Source of the DNA: Chamaecyparis obtusa
Taxonomy: Eukaryota; Streptophyta; Pinopsida; Cupressales; Cupressaceae
Reading direction: 5' to 3'
NCBI GenBank assembly: GCA_027943335.1
Contig: BSBK01001155.1
Location: 2,652,501 to 2,716,500 of the forward strand
DNA: 64,000 nucleotides
Shown: positions 1-11,143 of the stretch, one piece after another
Numbering within the stretch: the first letter of the stretch is position 1
How the letters are laid out: each line of letters starts with the position of its first letter
Translations under genes and position numbers: made by a program
Notes under the pieces: model-generated
The model's input: the letters and a program-made list of their open reading frames with translations, nothing else
Database searches by the model: none
Told to the model about the DNA's origin: nothing

Positions 1-108
1 TGCAAGGCCATCCAAAGATGATGATAAAATGGACAAAGGAAATAGTATTACCAAAAATTTCCCATCAAATTTTGAAAAGGGTGGTATAAATTTTCAAGAT
101 ATAAGACC
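1..108 (+). pseudogene. G1 gag fragment, left of the element A insertion
   Basis: Read in frame from base 2, this codes for a lysine-, asparagine- and serine-rich stretch ending FQDIR. After removal of element A it continues at 6466 in the same frame with PPYQR and, after a stop, DRLPNL. It is part of the flexible C-terminal half of a gypsy Gag, upstream of the zinc-knuckle-like motif near 6640. No domain is recognisable in this fragment alone; the call rests on frame continuity. Confidence 0.6.
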
Positions 109-1135
109 TATTGGAAATTTGGATGAGTTGATTACATAGATGTTGTCATTATGGAAACATATGATCCACATGAAGATCACACAAGTCATAGAGCAAGTAT
201 GACAGAGCACATTGCAAATTTGTCTAAGTGTGAGACTATTTTCACCAGTGCACCTAGACACATTTTTTGTTTACGATGTTGACTGGAGTAAGTTCAGTGC
301 TTGTGCACTTCAACATAGACTCTATGGTGACTAATGATGACCCATCTTAGAGTGCAAGTCAGTACTCCATGTATGGAAGAAGTTATGACAGTTTTACTGA
401 AGACAGTATGAAGTCGACAGGATAGAATATGAAGGCAAAATTGGTAAAGAGTTAAGGGATTATTTTGTTTATCAAAATAATGTCTTAACAATATAAAGGG
501 ATGGCATCCTAGATGTTTACCCTTGGATAAATTTATTTTTTAATATGGTATCCGACCAAGTAAAGTTATTATCCTTAATAACTTGTATAAATGTAATTGT
601 AAAATGTAAGAAAGATATGTGTAATATGTGAGATCTATGATGTATATGTAATAGTGATAGTGAAAGAGAAATAAAGAGATATTGATGCAAGTAGTATAAG
701 GTTATGTACCTTGACCTCTTTTGTAATCAGTGTATAATGTACATTACTTGTTTGGGCAGTGGGCTCAGCTGGTAATCAAATTTTGTACTACCAACTCCTA
801 ACAGGGTTGAGGCTTCTAACAAGGCCTATAGTCCCTTAATCAGGATTGATACACTATATGCTTGTAATAGACTCCTAACAGGGTCAAAATCCTTAATAGG
901 ATACTTTTGATTAGTGGATCTTTGTGGGTACCATCCCCATCAGGGTTTTCCCTTGACCAGGGTTTCCTCGAGAACAAATCATGTGTTATGAGTTCTTTAG
1001 TTTTATTGCTATGCATGTTGTTTAGCTTCTTATGTTATGCATGTGTAAAGATAATCTATTATATCCATAATTGGGAAAAAGATAAAGTTTATAGAATACT
1101 GATTCACCCCCTCTCAGTATTCCCTATTTCTAACA
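109..1135 (+). repeat. 5' LTR of element A (LTR-A family, copy 1)
   Basis: Repeats at 5433-6465, 14291-15324 and 50610-51656. It ends CTAACA and is followed by the primer-binding site. Its second half contains short recurring phrases such as TCCTAACAGGGT. Small ORFs inside this LTR recur only because the LTR recurs and look non-coding. Confidence 0.92.
492..499 (+). promoter_or_regulatory. Candidate TATA box in LTR-A
   Basis: TATAAAGG lies about 385 bp into the LTR and recurs at the same place in the other LTR-A copies (near 5820, 14677 and 50994). This would divide U3 from R. It is a motif match only. Confidence 0.5.
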
Positions 1136-1137
1136 AT

Positions 1138-1149
1138 TGGTATTAAAGC
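1138..1149 (+). other. Primer-binding site of element A
   Basis: TGGTATTAAAGC begins two bases after the LTR. It matches the copia consensus TGGTATCAGAGC, complementary to the 3' end of initiator tRNA-Met, with two transitions. The copy at 51659 is a perfect match. Confidence 0.85.
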
Positions 1150-1206
1150 TTAGTTACTCAAAGAAGAATCATTCAAGAAAATCCTAGCAGCTTGAGTAAG
1201 ATCTCT

Positions 1207-2475
1207 ATGGATATGGATCAACTATAGCAGAATCTTGAAGAAGCTCTTGAACAAATTGATATACTTACTAATGAAAAAGACACTCTAAAAGGGAAATATG
1301 ATGATGCAAAGAACCTCATTGAGAAATTGAAAAACAAGTTGGAAGATCTGAAATTTGAAAAGGAATCCAAAGTTCTTATTGAAGATTGTGATGACAATTT
1401 AAAGGAAAATGAGATACTTAATCATGAACTGAAGATAATAAATTTGAAGCTTAGCTTGAAAGATGGAAATAGAAAGAATGAAGTGAATCTGAAATGTGAG
1501 AATGAAAGTCTAAAGACTGAAAATGAAGGACTAAAATCTAAACTTGGAAATGTAACATCTGAACTTGAGAAAGTCAATTTGCAGTATGCTAAACTTGAAA
1601 AATACAACAAGATTGTGAAAGGCAAACTAACTCAATCCAAGAAACAACTTGAAAGGATATATTCAACTAGTGAGAAGATTGATGAACATGCATCTTTTCA
1701 GAAACCATTCTATGATAAGATTGATGTTGGATTTAACACTCTTAAAACAAATGATGAAAGTAAGGAACCGGATCTGAAAGTATCTGAAAGCATAGATGAG
1801 ATCAAAAAATATGAAGATACACCTAAAGAAGAAGAATCATCGAAGCAAGATGGATCACCCAAAGGTATGCAAAGAGATTTCAAAGGTAGATGTTTTTCTT
1901 GTAATACTATTGGTCATATGAAGAGAGATTGCATAGGTAAGCAATTTAAACCTCTTAATGGTTATTGTTATAATTTTCATGGTTTTGGACATAGAGCTAT
2001 TGAATGTAGAAAATCTAAGTTTATTGAGAATAAAAATAATAGTAGAATGTTTAGGAATACTAACAAAGCAGATAAGAAACATACTGAAGATATGAACAAA
2101 AGAAATGGAGTAATATGTCATAGATGCAACAATGTTGGACACATTGCTAGAAACTATAGATCATAGATTAGTCCACTTGAACCAAGATATAGAAACAAAA
2201 GAATTGTTTGTTAGATATGCAACAAGATTGGACATATAGCAAGGTTTTGTAGAATGAAAAATGGTGTTTTTCATCTTAACCCTAACCCCAAAAATCATGA
2301 AAGAAGAAATGAAGATGAAAGAAATATACGGAAAAGTTGTTGTAGCAATAAAGATGAAGTGAAGTTTGTTAAAGGCATAGATCAAGGAGACATACTCAAC
2401 ATTGAAGGTAATCAAAAAGGTGAAGTATCAAGTGGTAAGAATGAATCCTTACCTAACCTATCTCAAAGCAGTTAA
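1207..2475 (+). pseudogene. Copia-type Gag remnant with coiled coil and CCHC zinc knuckles (element A)
   Basis: Single-frame ORF of about 423 codons starting at ATG 1207, 58 bases past the primer site, with three internal stops (1225, 2164, 2212), all TAG. The first half is a Lys/Glu/Leu-rich coiled coil. It is followed by a stretch resembling the copia Gag segment before the knuckles (ending YDKIDVGF). Four knuckle-like units then follow: CFSCNTIGHMKRDC is intact CX2CX4HX4C, CYNFHGFGHRAIEC has lost its second Cys, CHRCNNVGHIARNY has lost its last Cys, and the fourth contains a stop. The N-terminal copia Gag fold is missing. In an intact element the knuckles would bind RNA in the particle. 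Confidence 0.75.
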
Positions 2476-2578
2476 TTCATGAAAATTACAATAGATTAGG
2501 AACTTAGATTAGTGTAGGAGTAGATATATGATGAATTGAGTCTTTCTCAGTTAATGCAAGGTATTTTATGATGTTCTA

Positions 2579-5155
2579 ATGCTATGGTTAAGAGGGAAAA
2601 TAAAAAATATTATGTTTTGCAAGATCACAAGAAGTTTTAAGTTTTGCAGGTTAGCAGAAACAACTTTTTGGAAAGAAGCGGCGAAAGAATTCAATGCAAT
2701 GTTAGACTTAAGTGAGATTGAAGTAATAAAAGGTTATGATTGGTGTTATTTGATCATCAAAGAAAATACAAGTGTTAAGGAGATCAAAGAGTAGTGATTG
2801 GAAGCATTTTGCAATGATTTGGTGAAGGATTTGAGTGTTGAATCTATGCAAGCCCTAAAATCATGAAATTGAGGTATTTTACTTGGAAGATCTTTGAATC
2901 GGTAAATGGAATTTGAAGTAATCATGGATGTATATTTAATTCACAATGTCAGAGACAAAAATAGATGTAGAATGAAGAAGGAACTAGTAGAACCCTTGGA
3001 AGAAGACCCTAGTTTAGCTTTATCATCTGTACCAGACAGAGTTTTGCATTTAGAGAATGTAAGAAGTTATCTTGGATGCAAGTTAGAAACCATTAGTGAT
3101 AGTGATTTTACCAATGAGTATAAGAAGATTTACAATCAGGACATCTGATTAAAAGAAGGATATGATGATCTGAAAGACAATGAGATTGTTAAGTATGCAT
3201 TGCAGTATGAGTTTGATAGTTAAGAATGCACTAAGATAATCCTTAGCAGAATTCATAATGGGAAGTTTTGGTTAGAAGATAGAGTGATAGACATTATAGC
3301 TGATTTGATTCATGAAGTCACATGACTATCTAAATCTAGAGCTATTCCTTTAAATAAGAAGAAAATGAGAAAAATAGTCACTGATAACATAGGTTCACCC
3401 TATAATGGAAGAGGAATTGTAATTAGTAAGATCCAACAACATGATGTTAGATACTTATGCAAGATCCTAACAACTAAGTTTTATGCAAATTCAAGAGAGG
3501 ATGACATGGTAGCTAGAATGGTACACATAGTTTATTTGATGTGTGTTGACAAAGTGCTAGTTGATATGTGTGAAATTCTAAGAATTCAATTATTTGAGAA
3601 CTTGGAGAAGATTAAGAAGGCAAAGTATGCACAATTTAGATTTTCATCTTTGATCACTTACATGTTTTTCCACTTATTAAGAAGATTTCCTTACACCATT
3701 GCAAGTGAATGGAATGATGGACAAAATACAATGGAAAGGATCAATAAAGTGTATATGAGGCATGTTATTGACAAAGTAAATGAGAGTACAATGTTGGTGA
3801 TGAAGACTTTTCAGAACTTGGTAACTAGCAGATCAAGGATCCCACATTCTCTTATGGAGAAATACAAAAATGAAGTATGTTTTAGGGTTGATACTGACTT
3901 TACGTACATTGAAGTTGTAGAACCTAGAATTGAGTTCATAGACCCTCTTGGCTATGAAATATTTGAAACAAAGACAGAACAAGAAATAGTTAACGTTATG
4001 GCATAAATTGTTGGAGAGCTATTAGTTGCAGTAGAGCAAGAAGAAGAAGCAAAACAAGAGGATATTCCCTCTCCACTAGCTATAAACATTAAAGAAGAAT
4101 CTATGAATGTTGACGGTACAAAGATTACCTTGGATATTGATGATAATGTATTCAAGAATTTGGAGAACATTGTTGACAATTTGGCTCTTAATGAACTGGA
4201 TAGAACTGTAGAAGCAGAGTAGACCCAATCTATTGTTGAAGAACCTAAAGTGGTAGAAGTAAAAGCACCTATACCCTCTAAAGTAGAAATCAATCTTACT
4301 CTTGAGACTGCAAAGAAGAAGCAAATTGGATCTTTGTTTGAGGATTTGGCAAAAGAAGTAGATGATGATGATCAGATGGAATTGATCACATCTTTGAACA
4401 AAATCATTGGGAAGAATAAGAAAGTTAAAAGTCTAGAAGGATGTCTCAAGGACCTTACTAAAAAGTTACAAGATGGTGTAACTACACAGATTGTAGAAGT
4501 AGACCCTCTAGAGAAAGCAAATAAAGTGATGAGCACTTTTGATGATGAGTTCACTAACTTATCTAAGATTGCAAAGATAAAAGCACAGGTAGACTATGAG
4601 GCTAGAATAATTTTGAACATCAACTAGAATATAAGAAATGATATCAACAGTCTTGATATCTATATCAAGGACATGATGAAGAATTTGGGAATAGGAAAAT
4701 CTTTGTACATATAGTGTACAAAACTAGAGACTTTGATAGTAGAAGAAGATCAAAAGATCAAGTTGAAGGAAGCAGAAATTAAGAATGACTCTAACCTTCT
4801 TTCTAGCCCTAATGTGAAGGTATGTGATGTTGAGAAGAAAGTTTGAAAGCTTTATGATGAAATCAGAGTTTTGTAGGATGAGAGAGATAGAAAAATGAGG
4901 AGACTAACTCTTTTGAGAGAGCATATTTCTATGAAGTTAAGCGTTATTGAAGAGTAGTTGGAAGAATGTCTTATAGCTAAGATATCTTTTCAAAAGTTTA
5001 ACTTTGAGACCCTTCAAGCATGTCAAATAGTATCTTATGGACTGAGCACACTGCTCAATGTGGTAGATTCCATTAAGAAATCATAGGAGAAGGAGATAGA
5101 AGCTATAAAGATTGATTTTGTAGATTGTGTTGCAAGCCTACCGGCTCTGCAATAA
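2579..5155 (+). pseudogene. Element A ORF2: unrecognised long protein in place of pol
   Basis: One reading frame runs from ATG 2579 to TAA 5153 (about 860 codons), interrupted by roughly 18 stops, mostly TAG or TGA. The N-terminal half (about 2906-4006) looks globular. The second half is acidic, then coiled-coil (Lys/Glu/Leu heptads from 4250), ending SLPALQ. The same protein occurs in element B (28722-30140 and 44593-46101): compare YALQYEF with YAMTYEF, FRFSSLITYMFFHLL with FRFGSLIICLYLHIV, and DPLGYEIFE with HPLGYEVDE. No DDE, RT or protease motif is visible. It occupies the place of pol, so it is best called an additional ORF of a non-autonomous copia lineage; function unknown. Confidence 0.65.
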
Positions 5156-5420
5156 TGGATTAAGGTATAATCTTTTTGAGATATAGATTTGTAGCCCTCC
5201 CTACCTTTATTTTGTCATTGTTGTCAAAGGGGGAGAGATATTTAGTAGAAAATTGATTGTATATGAGAAGGATTGATACTCTTAGGGGGAGTATTTTATT
5301 AGAGATAAGATTTTTTTGAGGAGTTATAAGGATAGTATATATATGTTATACTATGGCCACAATTTTGAGATTTTGGAGTTGCACACTTAGCCAATTTTCT
5401 CATATGTTGCCACCAATGAC

Positions 5421-5432
5421 AAAGGGGGAGAT
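5421..5432 (+). other. Polypurine tract of element A
   Basis: AAAGGGGGAGAT directly precedes the 3' LTR and would prime plus-strand synthesis. The same tract precedes the LTR of element B at 46310. Confidence 0.85.
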
Positions 5433-6465
5433 TGTTGGCAATTTGGCTGCATTGATTACATAGATGTTGTCATTATGGAAAAACATATGATCCACATGAA
5501 GATCATACAAGTCAGAGAGCAAGTATGATAGAGCGCATTGCAAATTTGTCTAAGTGTGAGACAGTATTTTCACCACTACACCTGGACATAGTTTTTGTTT
5601 GTGACATTGACTGGAGTAAGTTCAGTGCTTGCACATTTGAACATAGAGTCTGTCATGGCTAATGATGACCCATCTTAGAGCCCAAGTCATTACAACATTT
5701 ACGAAAGAAGTTATGACAGTTTTACTGAAGATAATATGAAGCTGACAGGACAGAATATGAAGGCAGAATTGGTAAAGAGTTAAGGGATTATTTTGTTTAT
5801 CAAAATAATGTCTTAACAATATAAAGGGACAACATCCTAGATTTTTAGCCTTGGATAAAGTTATTTTGTACTATAGCAGCCGACCAAGTAAAGTTATTAG
5901 CCTTAATAACTTGTATAAATGTAATTGTAAAATGTAAGAAAGATATGTGTAATATGCGAGATCTATGATGTATATGTAATAGCGATAGTGAAAGAGAAGT
6001 AAAGAGATATTGATGTAAGAAATATAAGGTTATGTACCTTGACCTCTTTTGTAATTAGTGTATAATGTACATTACTTGTTTGGGCAGTGGGCTCAGCTGG
6101 TAATCACATTTTGTACTACTAAGTCCTAACAGGGTTGAGGCTTCTAACATGGCCTATAACCCCTTAATCAAGATTGATACACTATATGCTTGAAATAGAA
6201 TCCTAACAGGGTCAACATCCTTAACATGATACTTTTGATTAGTGGATCTTTGTGGGTACCATCCCCACCGGGGTTTTCCCTTGGATAGGGTTTCCTCAAG
6301 AACAAATCATGTGTTATGAGTTCTTTAGTTTTATTGCTATGCATGTTGTTTAGCTTCTTATGTTATGCATTTGTAAAGATAATCTGTTATATCCATAATT
6401 GGGAAAAAGATAAAGTTTTTAGAATATTGATTCAGCCCCCCTCTCAGTATTCCCTATTTTTAACA
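5433..6465 (+). repeat. 3' LTR of element A (LTR-A copy 2)
   Basis: Starts TGTTGGCAATTTGG and ends TTTTTAACA, followed by the AGACC duplication. It differs from the 5' LTR at many scattered positions, mostly transitions, so the insertion is not recent. Confidence 0.92.
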
Positions 6466-7440
6466 AGACCACCTTATCAAAGGTAGGATAGACTCCCCAA
6501 TTTATGAGATATGCCCTATAGGATAAATTGGAAAGATGGGAGGCTTGTCCCTAATAACAATGAACCCAAAAAGGGAAGATATACACCATATCCTTTAAAG
6601 AAAAGCATGACACACAATGTGGAAAATACCCCTTGGTGTGTGACTTGTAACATTCCTCATTCACCTTTCCAATGTGATGTGGCTCAGGCCTTGGGAGAAG
6701 AGGATCATAAATCATATACAGGAGATTATGAAGAATTTGAAAAGCCTGCTGTTAACATGTTTACTACTGAAGTAATGGGGGATCTCTTATCTTCAGAGGA
6801 TGAGGGGATCTTTTCTAATGTTGATCATAAAAGGAATTTTCTCTTTGATTATGAACATCAAGTATTTACTCACTCTGATCATGATGAATCTGATAATGAC
6901 ACTTGTAAAGCTCATATGGTAGGATCAGGATCAGATGAAAAATAATGGAGAAAACCTAGTGATGAGGAAATTAGAACTCTAACTGTGGCTGCTATAACTC
7001 AAGCCAAATCCTCATACAATTTGAGGAATAGAAGGGTGGATACTGATCAAGGATTCCCTATGTTAGTTTTTGTTAAGGATAACCTTCATAATAAGCATTC
7101 CCCAAAGCCTAATGCTGTAAATAATAAGAAGGAAGGGCTTGTAATTGAAAAGAAAAAGAATGAGGAAATTATTGTCAATGAGGTTAAAAGGAGAGTGGGT
7201 AGGCCTAAAGAGTATCCTGATATTTTTTTAGATCCCCCTACCTTTGATATGAGACATGCTCTATCCCAAATGAAGGTTTCCATCCCTTTACTTGGAATGC
7301 TAAAAATTAAGGAGCATAAGATAGAAGCCCTGGCTCTCATAAGTGAACAAGGGGTAGCTCTTGCTATGTAAGAGAAGGGGAATTCAGTAGAAGGGCCTAT
7401 TTCAATTGATAACATTTTTGATGTATGTGTTGGAAGTATT
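6466..7440 (+). pseudogene. G1 gag C-terminal half with zinc-knuckle-like motif
   Basis: Continues the frame of 1-108 after element A and runs in frame into the protease. Main visible motif: WCVTCNIPHSPFQC near 6640 (CX2CX3HX4C), a knuckle-like nucleic-acid-binding motif. An acidic Asp/Glu-rich stretch (about 6700-6940) and a basic Lys/Asn-rich stretch (about 7080-7210) follow. Stops occur at 6484, 6499, 6943 and 7369. There is no stop-start boundary between this region and the protease apart from these decay stops, so G1 probably made one Gag-Pol polyprotein. Confidence 0.65.
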
Positions 7441-8499
7441 GTGACACAAGAGCCTTCTTCTATTGATCCTTTCTATGTTACACTAATAGTGAATAACTTT
7501 CTGCTAAAAAATTGTATGATTGATTCTAGTGCTGCTACAACTATAATACCCTATCATGTAATGAAAGAACTAGGATTGCAAGTTGATACATCTAATGGAA
7601 GATTCTATGCTATGGATAATAGGGCAGTTCCTATTGTAGGAACTCTAGTTGGAATTGAAGTGAAAATTGATGCATTCCTAGAGGCCACATACAAAATGGA
7701 TGTGGTAGTTGTTGATACAAAGCCTAATTATGGAATGCTACTGTCAAGACAATGGGCTGCAACAGTCAATGGAAAGTTACAACTAGATCTATCATATGCT
7801 ACTATCCCATTCAATGGGACTGAGGTAAAGTTGTATAGGGAGCCCCGTTCTTCAGTCATGGTTGAAAAAGTTGCACCAGAGGACTTGAATTGCTTTATGG
7901 ACATTGACATGAATAATTTCATGATTGAAGAGATAGTGCCTCAGATGAAGAACATAGATCCAATAGTAGATGAGTTAATATTGTGGCAGAATGGACTTTG
8001 GAAAATGTTCTTTGATGGTGGGTGCTCCAAGGAAGGGTTAGGAGTTGGTGTTGTTTTCATTTCCCCATCAGGGATTACTTTTAAATACTCTTTCCTATTA
8101 ACCTTTGAATGCACTAATAATACTATTGAATATGAGGCTCTAATATTGGGATTAGATGTTGCCATAAAACATGGTATCAAATTTTTAAAGGTCCATGGTG
8201 ATTCCCAATTAATTACAGCTCAAGTAAGATCTAAGTATGCTGCCAAAGATGAGAGATTGAAATTAGACAAACATGCTATCTGGGATAGACTAGAATTCTT
8301 TGAGGCTTTCAATCTCCTTTGGGTAGAAAGGTCCAATAATATCATGGCAGATTTTCTTGCTAATGTTGCCCTTAAAAATAATGATATTACCCTCACTGGT
8401 GTGTCCATGTTAGAAATCAAAAGTAGGCTTGCAATGCCTGACAATGTATATAATTGGCAAGTTTTTGAGGATGACTTTGATATCCTTAGATTTCTTTAG
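7441..8499 (+). pseudogene. G1 protease followed by plant-type RNase H, upstream of RT
   Basis: Open for 352 codons. The first part is a retroviral-type aspartic protease: NCMIDSSAATTIIPYHVM carries the catalytic D-S-S version of DSG, and NYGMLLSRQW matches the later conserved segment. From about 7984 it becomes an RNase H: WKMFFDGG holds the first Asp (8014), EYEAL the Glu, HGDSQL the second Asp and MADFLA the last, the full DEDD set. Plant Tat-type elements carry such an extra RNase H (aRNH), but normally after RT-RNH, as in G3 in this window. Here it sits before RT, and none is visible between RNH and integrase. This would have been cleaved from the polyprotein inside particles. Confidence 0.8.
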
Positions 8500-9701
8500 G
8501 GCCTAGATTAGTATGATGGGCAAAAAGTTAATTTTAATGAAGCACATTAGTATGTTGAGGGAAAAGAGTGTATTATAGGAAATGAGATAGTACAATTGCC
8601 TTCAAATCACATACCAAAGGGGTTAGTGGAGTTAGAAGGAATGTTCAAGATAAATGATGATTAGTTGTCTCAAAAGTCTAACAAAAAAATGGAAGACTTA
8701 GAGGAAATAAACCTAGGATCTAAAACTTCCCCTCAGATGGTGTACATTGGGAAAAGGTTGAGTAGACAGGTTAGAGGAAATTTGATAAGACTCTTGAAGA
8801 GATACAAGCATGTATTTTATTGGTCCTATGATGATCTTAAGGCATATAGAGCTGATCTATTTCAACATGAGAACCCTCTAAAGGAAGAAACCAAGCCATT
8901 TAAATAGAAATAGAGACCTATCAACCCTTTATTAGCAACAAAGATGCAGGCTAAACTGACAAAATTGAGAGATGCTGGTATCATTGAACCTATTAGGCAC
9001 TCTTCTTGGGTCTCTAACTTTGTGCTAGTAAGAAAAAAGAATGGTGACATTAGACTCTGTGTTGACTTCAGGAATTTAAATGTTGCATCACTTAAGGACA
9101 ATTATGGATTGCCTAACATGGAGTAACTAGCTGTGAATTATTATCTATTATGGATGGGTTTTCAGGATACAACTAGGTATTGGTCAAAGAGTCTAAACAA
9201 TTCAAAATAGCATTCACTACCCCTTGGGGAACTTATGTATATGTCTGCATGCCTTTTGGCCTAAAGAATGATGGAGCAACCTTTCAGAGAGCAATGGATG
9301 TTGCATTTAAAGAATTGATCAATGTCTTGATGGTTGTATATCAAGATGACCTTACTACTTACTCAAAGAAAGATGAAGATCATTGCAAACATTTGGAGAA
9401 GGTTATTGTCAAGGCTCTAGAATTTGGCATCTCACTAAATCCTAAAAAATGCCAATTTGTTCTAACAGAGGGAAAATTCCTTGGTCACATAGTGTCTAAA
9501 GAGGGGGTTAGGATTGATTCAGAAAGAGTGGAATCCATAAAAAAGGTCCTTCCTCCCAAAAATGTCAAAGGTGTGCAATCTTTTCTAGGACAAATTAATT
9601 TTGTCAGGAGGTTTATTGCCAATTTTGCTGAATTAGTCAAACCTTTTGTGAAGCTCTTGAAGAAAGATGTTAAGTTTGATTGGAACAATGAGACTCAATA
9701 G
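8500..9701 (+). pseudogene. G1 reverse transcriptase
   Basis: After a linker with several TAG stops, the RT fold runs from about 8900 to 9660. Landmarks are IEPIRHSSWVSNFVLV, the motif A region DGDIRLCVDFRNLN-like segment, MPFGLKNDGATFQRAM, and the catalytic YQDD at 9339-9350. NPKKCQF and FLGHIVSKEGV follow. A small deletion with a frameshift lies at about 9127-9150, just before MDGFSGYN; in the new frame a TAG replaces the Gln after YN. A TAG at 9699 replaces the usual Gln before AFDKIK at the start of the RNase H domain. Confidence 0.85.
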
Positions 9702-10396
9702 GCCTTTGATAAGATTAAACAAGCAATCCAAGAGGCTCCTATTTTAATATCCCCTAACTATTCAAAACCATTTTCTCTATTTTCCTTTGCATCTTTTCAT
9801 ACTATTGCAGCTATTTTGTTATAGAAAGATGAAGAAGGGTTTTATCATCCTATTGCATTTTTTAGTAAATCACTACAATCTTCTGAGCTTAATTATGAGT
9901 TGATGGAGAAGCAGGAATATGCACTAGTAAAGGAGGTTAAGGCTTTTAGACCTTATCTGGTATGTGCAAAAGTAATTGCATACGTTCCACATGCAGCAGT
10001 AAAAGATATTTTGAGTCAAAGTGAGGTTACTAGGAAGAGGTGTAAATGGATCAATAGGATTCAAGAGTTGACATTGAACTCCACATAACCAAGCTTGTGA
10101 GAGGACTAGGACTTGATAAGCTCATGAAAAAGGAAAATATGGACCTTGTGCAAGTAAACAATGTAGCCATTGGTGAGGAAAATGTGACAAGTATAGAGAT
10201 GCAACCATGGTATACCAATATTGTTCATTTTCTCAAATTTGCTGCTTGTCCACAAGATTTGAATGAAAATCAAAGAAGGAGTTTGAGGTTGTAGGCTCAA
10301 AGGCATGTTTTAATACAGGGTGATCTATTTTGGAAAGATAATGATGGAATGTTTCTTTTCTATTTAGATTAGTATTAGCCTGAAAAGGTTTTAAAA
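9702..10396 (+). pseudogene. G1 RT-linked RNase H and connection to integrase
   Basis: Reads AFDKIKQAIQEAPIL, then SYSKPF-like and IAFFSKSL segments and NYELMEKQEYAL, the usual gypsy RNase H pattern. The first catalytic Asp region reads FSFASFHTIAA, so the Asp appears replaced. A TAG (9822) stands where LLQKD is expected. A second frameshift lies near 10085, after which the frame (10097 on) leads into the integrase. No second RNase H is found here. Confidence 0.7.
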
Positions 10397-11143
10397 GAGA
10401 TGCACTCTAGGATGTGTGGAGAGCATCCTTTAGCTAGGTCTATAGCTCACAAAATTCTAAGAGCTAGATATTACTGGCCGGTCTTATTTAAGGATACCCA
10501 CTCATATGTTAGAAAATGTGAATCATGCCAGAGGTTTTCAAAGAAATTAAAATTTTTAGGTGCTTTGTTATTAAACCCTATGGTTGTAGAGGCCCCTTTT
10601 TCTATGTGGGGCATGGATTTTATTGGGGAGTTCTCAGAGAAACCCAATGAAGGACATAGTCACATTTTGATGGCTCTTGATTATTTTACTAATTGGATAG
10701 AGGCCATCCCAACTAAAAAGGAAACCAGTAAAGTAGCTATTGAATTCTTGATGAATAACATTGTTAGTAGGTTTGTTGTTCCTATGAAATTAGTAATGGA
10801 CAATGCTATGAGTTTTAGGTCCCAAGAATTTACCGATTTTTGTACTGAGATGGGAATAGTTATGTCATATTCATCCCCTTACCATCCACAGGTAAATGGA
10901 TAGGAAGAATCTAGTAACAAGAGTATTCTAAAAATTCTAAAAAAGACCCTGGAAAAGAATAAAAGGATGTGTAATGTGAAATTGAAATTGGCATTATGGG
11001 CTAACAGAATTAATGAAAAGAAAGCAACAAGCAAGTCTCCTTTTGAAATGGTATATGGTGTAAAGTCTAGGCTCCCTGTGAACAATTTGTTGCCTATTTA
11101 CGAATTCATAAGAGAAGAAGACATGGAAGTCAGTGATCCATTG
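10397..11143 (+). pseudogene. G1 integrase, N-terminal and catalytic parts, cut by element L
   Basis: The zinc domain shows H residues in EMHSRMCGEHP and the Cys pair in KCESCQR. The DDE core has GMDFIGEF (first Asp), VMDNAMSF (second Asp, Gly replaced by Ala) and HPQVNG followed by a TAG (10901), then EES with the catalytic Glu; the TAG replaces the conserved Gln. The domain stops at EVSDPL, where L is inserted. It resumes at 21693 in frame with DRMIQLVELDE, a normal continuation. Confidence 0.85.

Larger units (their letters stand above)
109..6465 (+). mobile_element. Element A: non-autonomous copia-type LTR retrotransposon, 6.36 kb
   Basis: Complete element bounded by LTRs of about 1.03 kb and a perfect 5-bp target duplication AGACC (104-108 and 6466-6470). 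A primer-binding site matching initiator tRNA-Met follows the 5' LTR, and a purine tract precedes the 3' LTR, both typical of Ty1/copia. The interior is only 4.3 kb. It holds a Gag remnant with CCHC knuckles and a second long ORF of unknown function. I see no protease, integrase, RT or RNase H, so any movement depended on proteins supplied in trans. The 5' LTR begins TA rather than TG, a single G-to-A change. Confidence 0.9.

Noticed and set aside
294..491. 65-codon minus-strand ORF recurring at 5622-5819 and 14477-14674
   Set aside because: Same LTR region each time, no domain, several substitutions, ends at the TATA region; a by-product of the repeated LTR.
907..1146. ORF of about 80 codons repeated in LTR-A copies (also 51425-51751)
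   Set aside because: It lies in the LTR downstream of the TATA box and crosses the LTR end and primer site; recurrence is explained by LTR homology and copies 2 and 3 do not keep it open.
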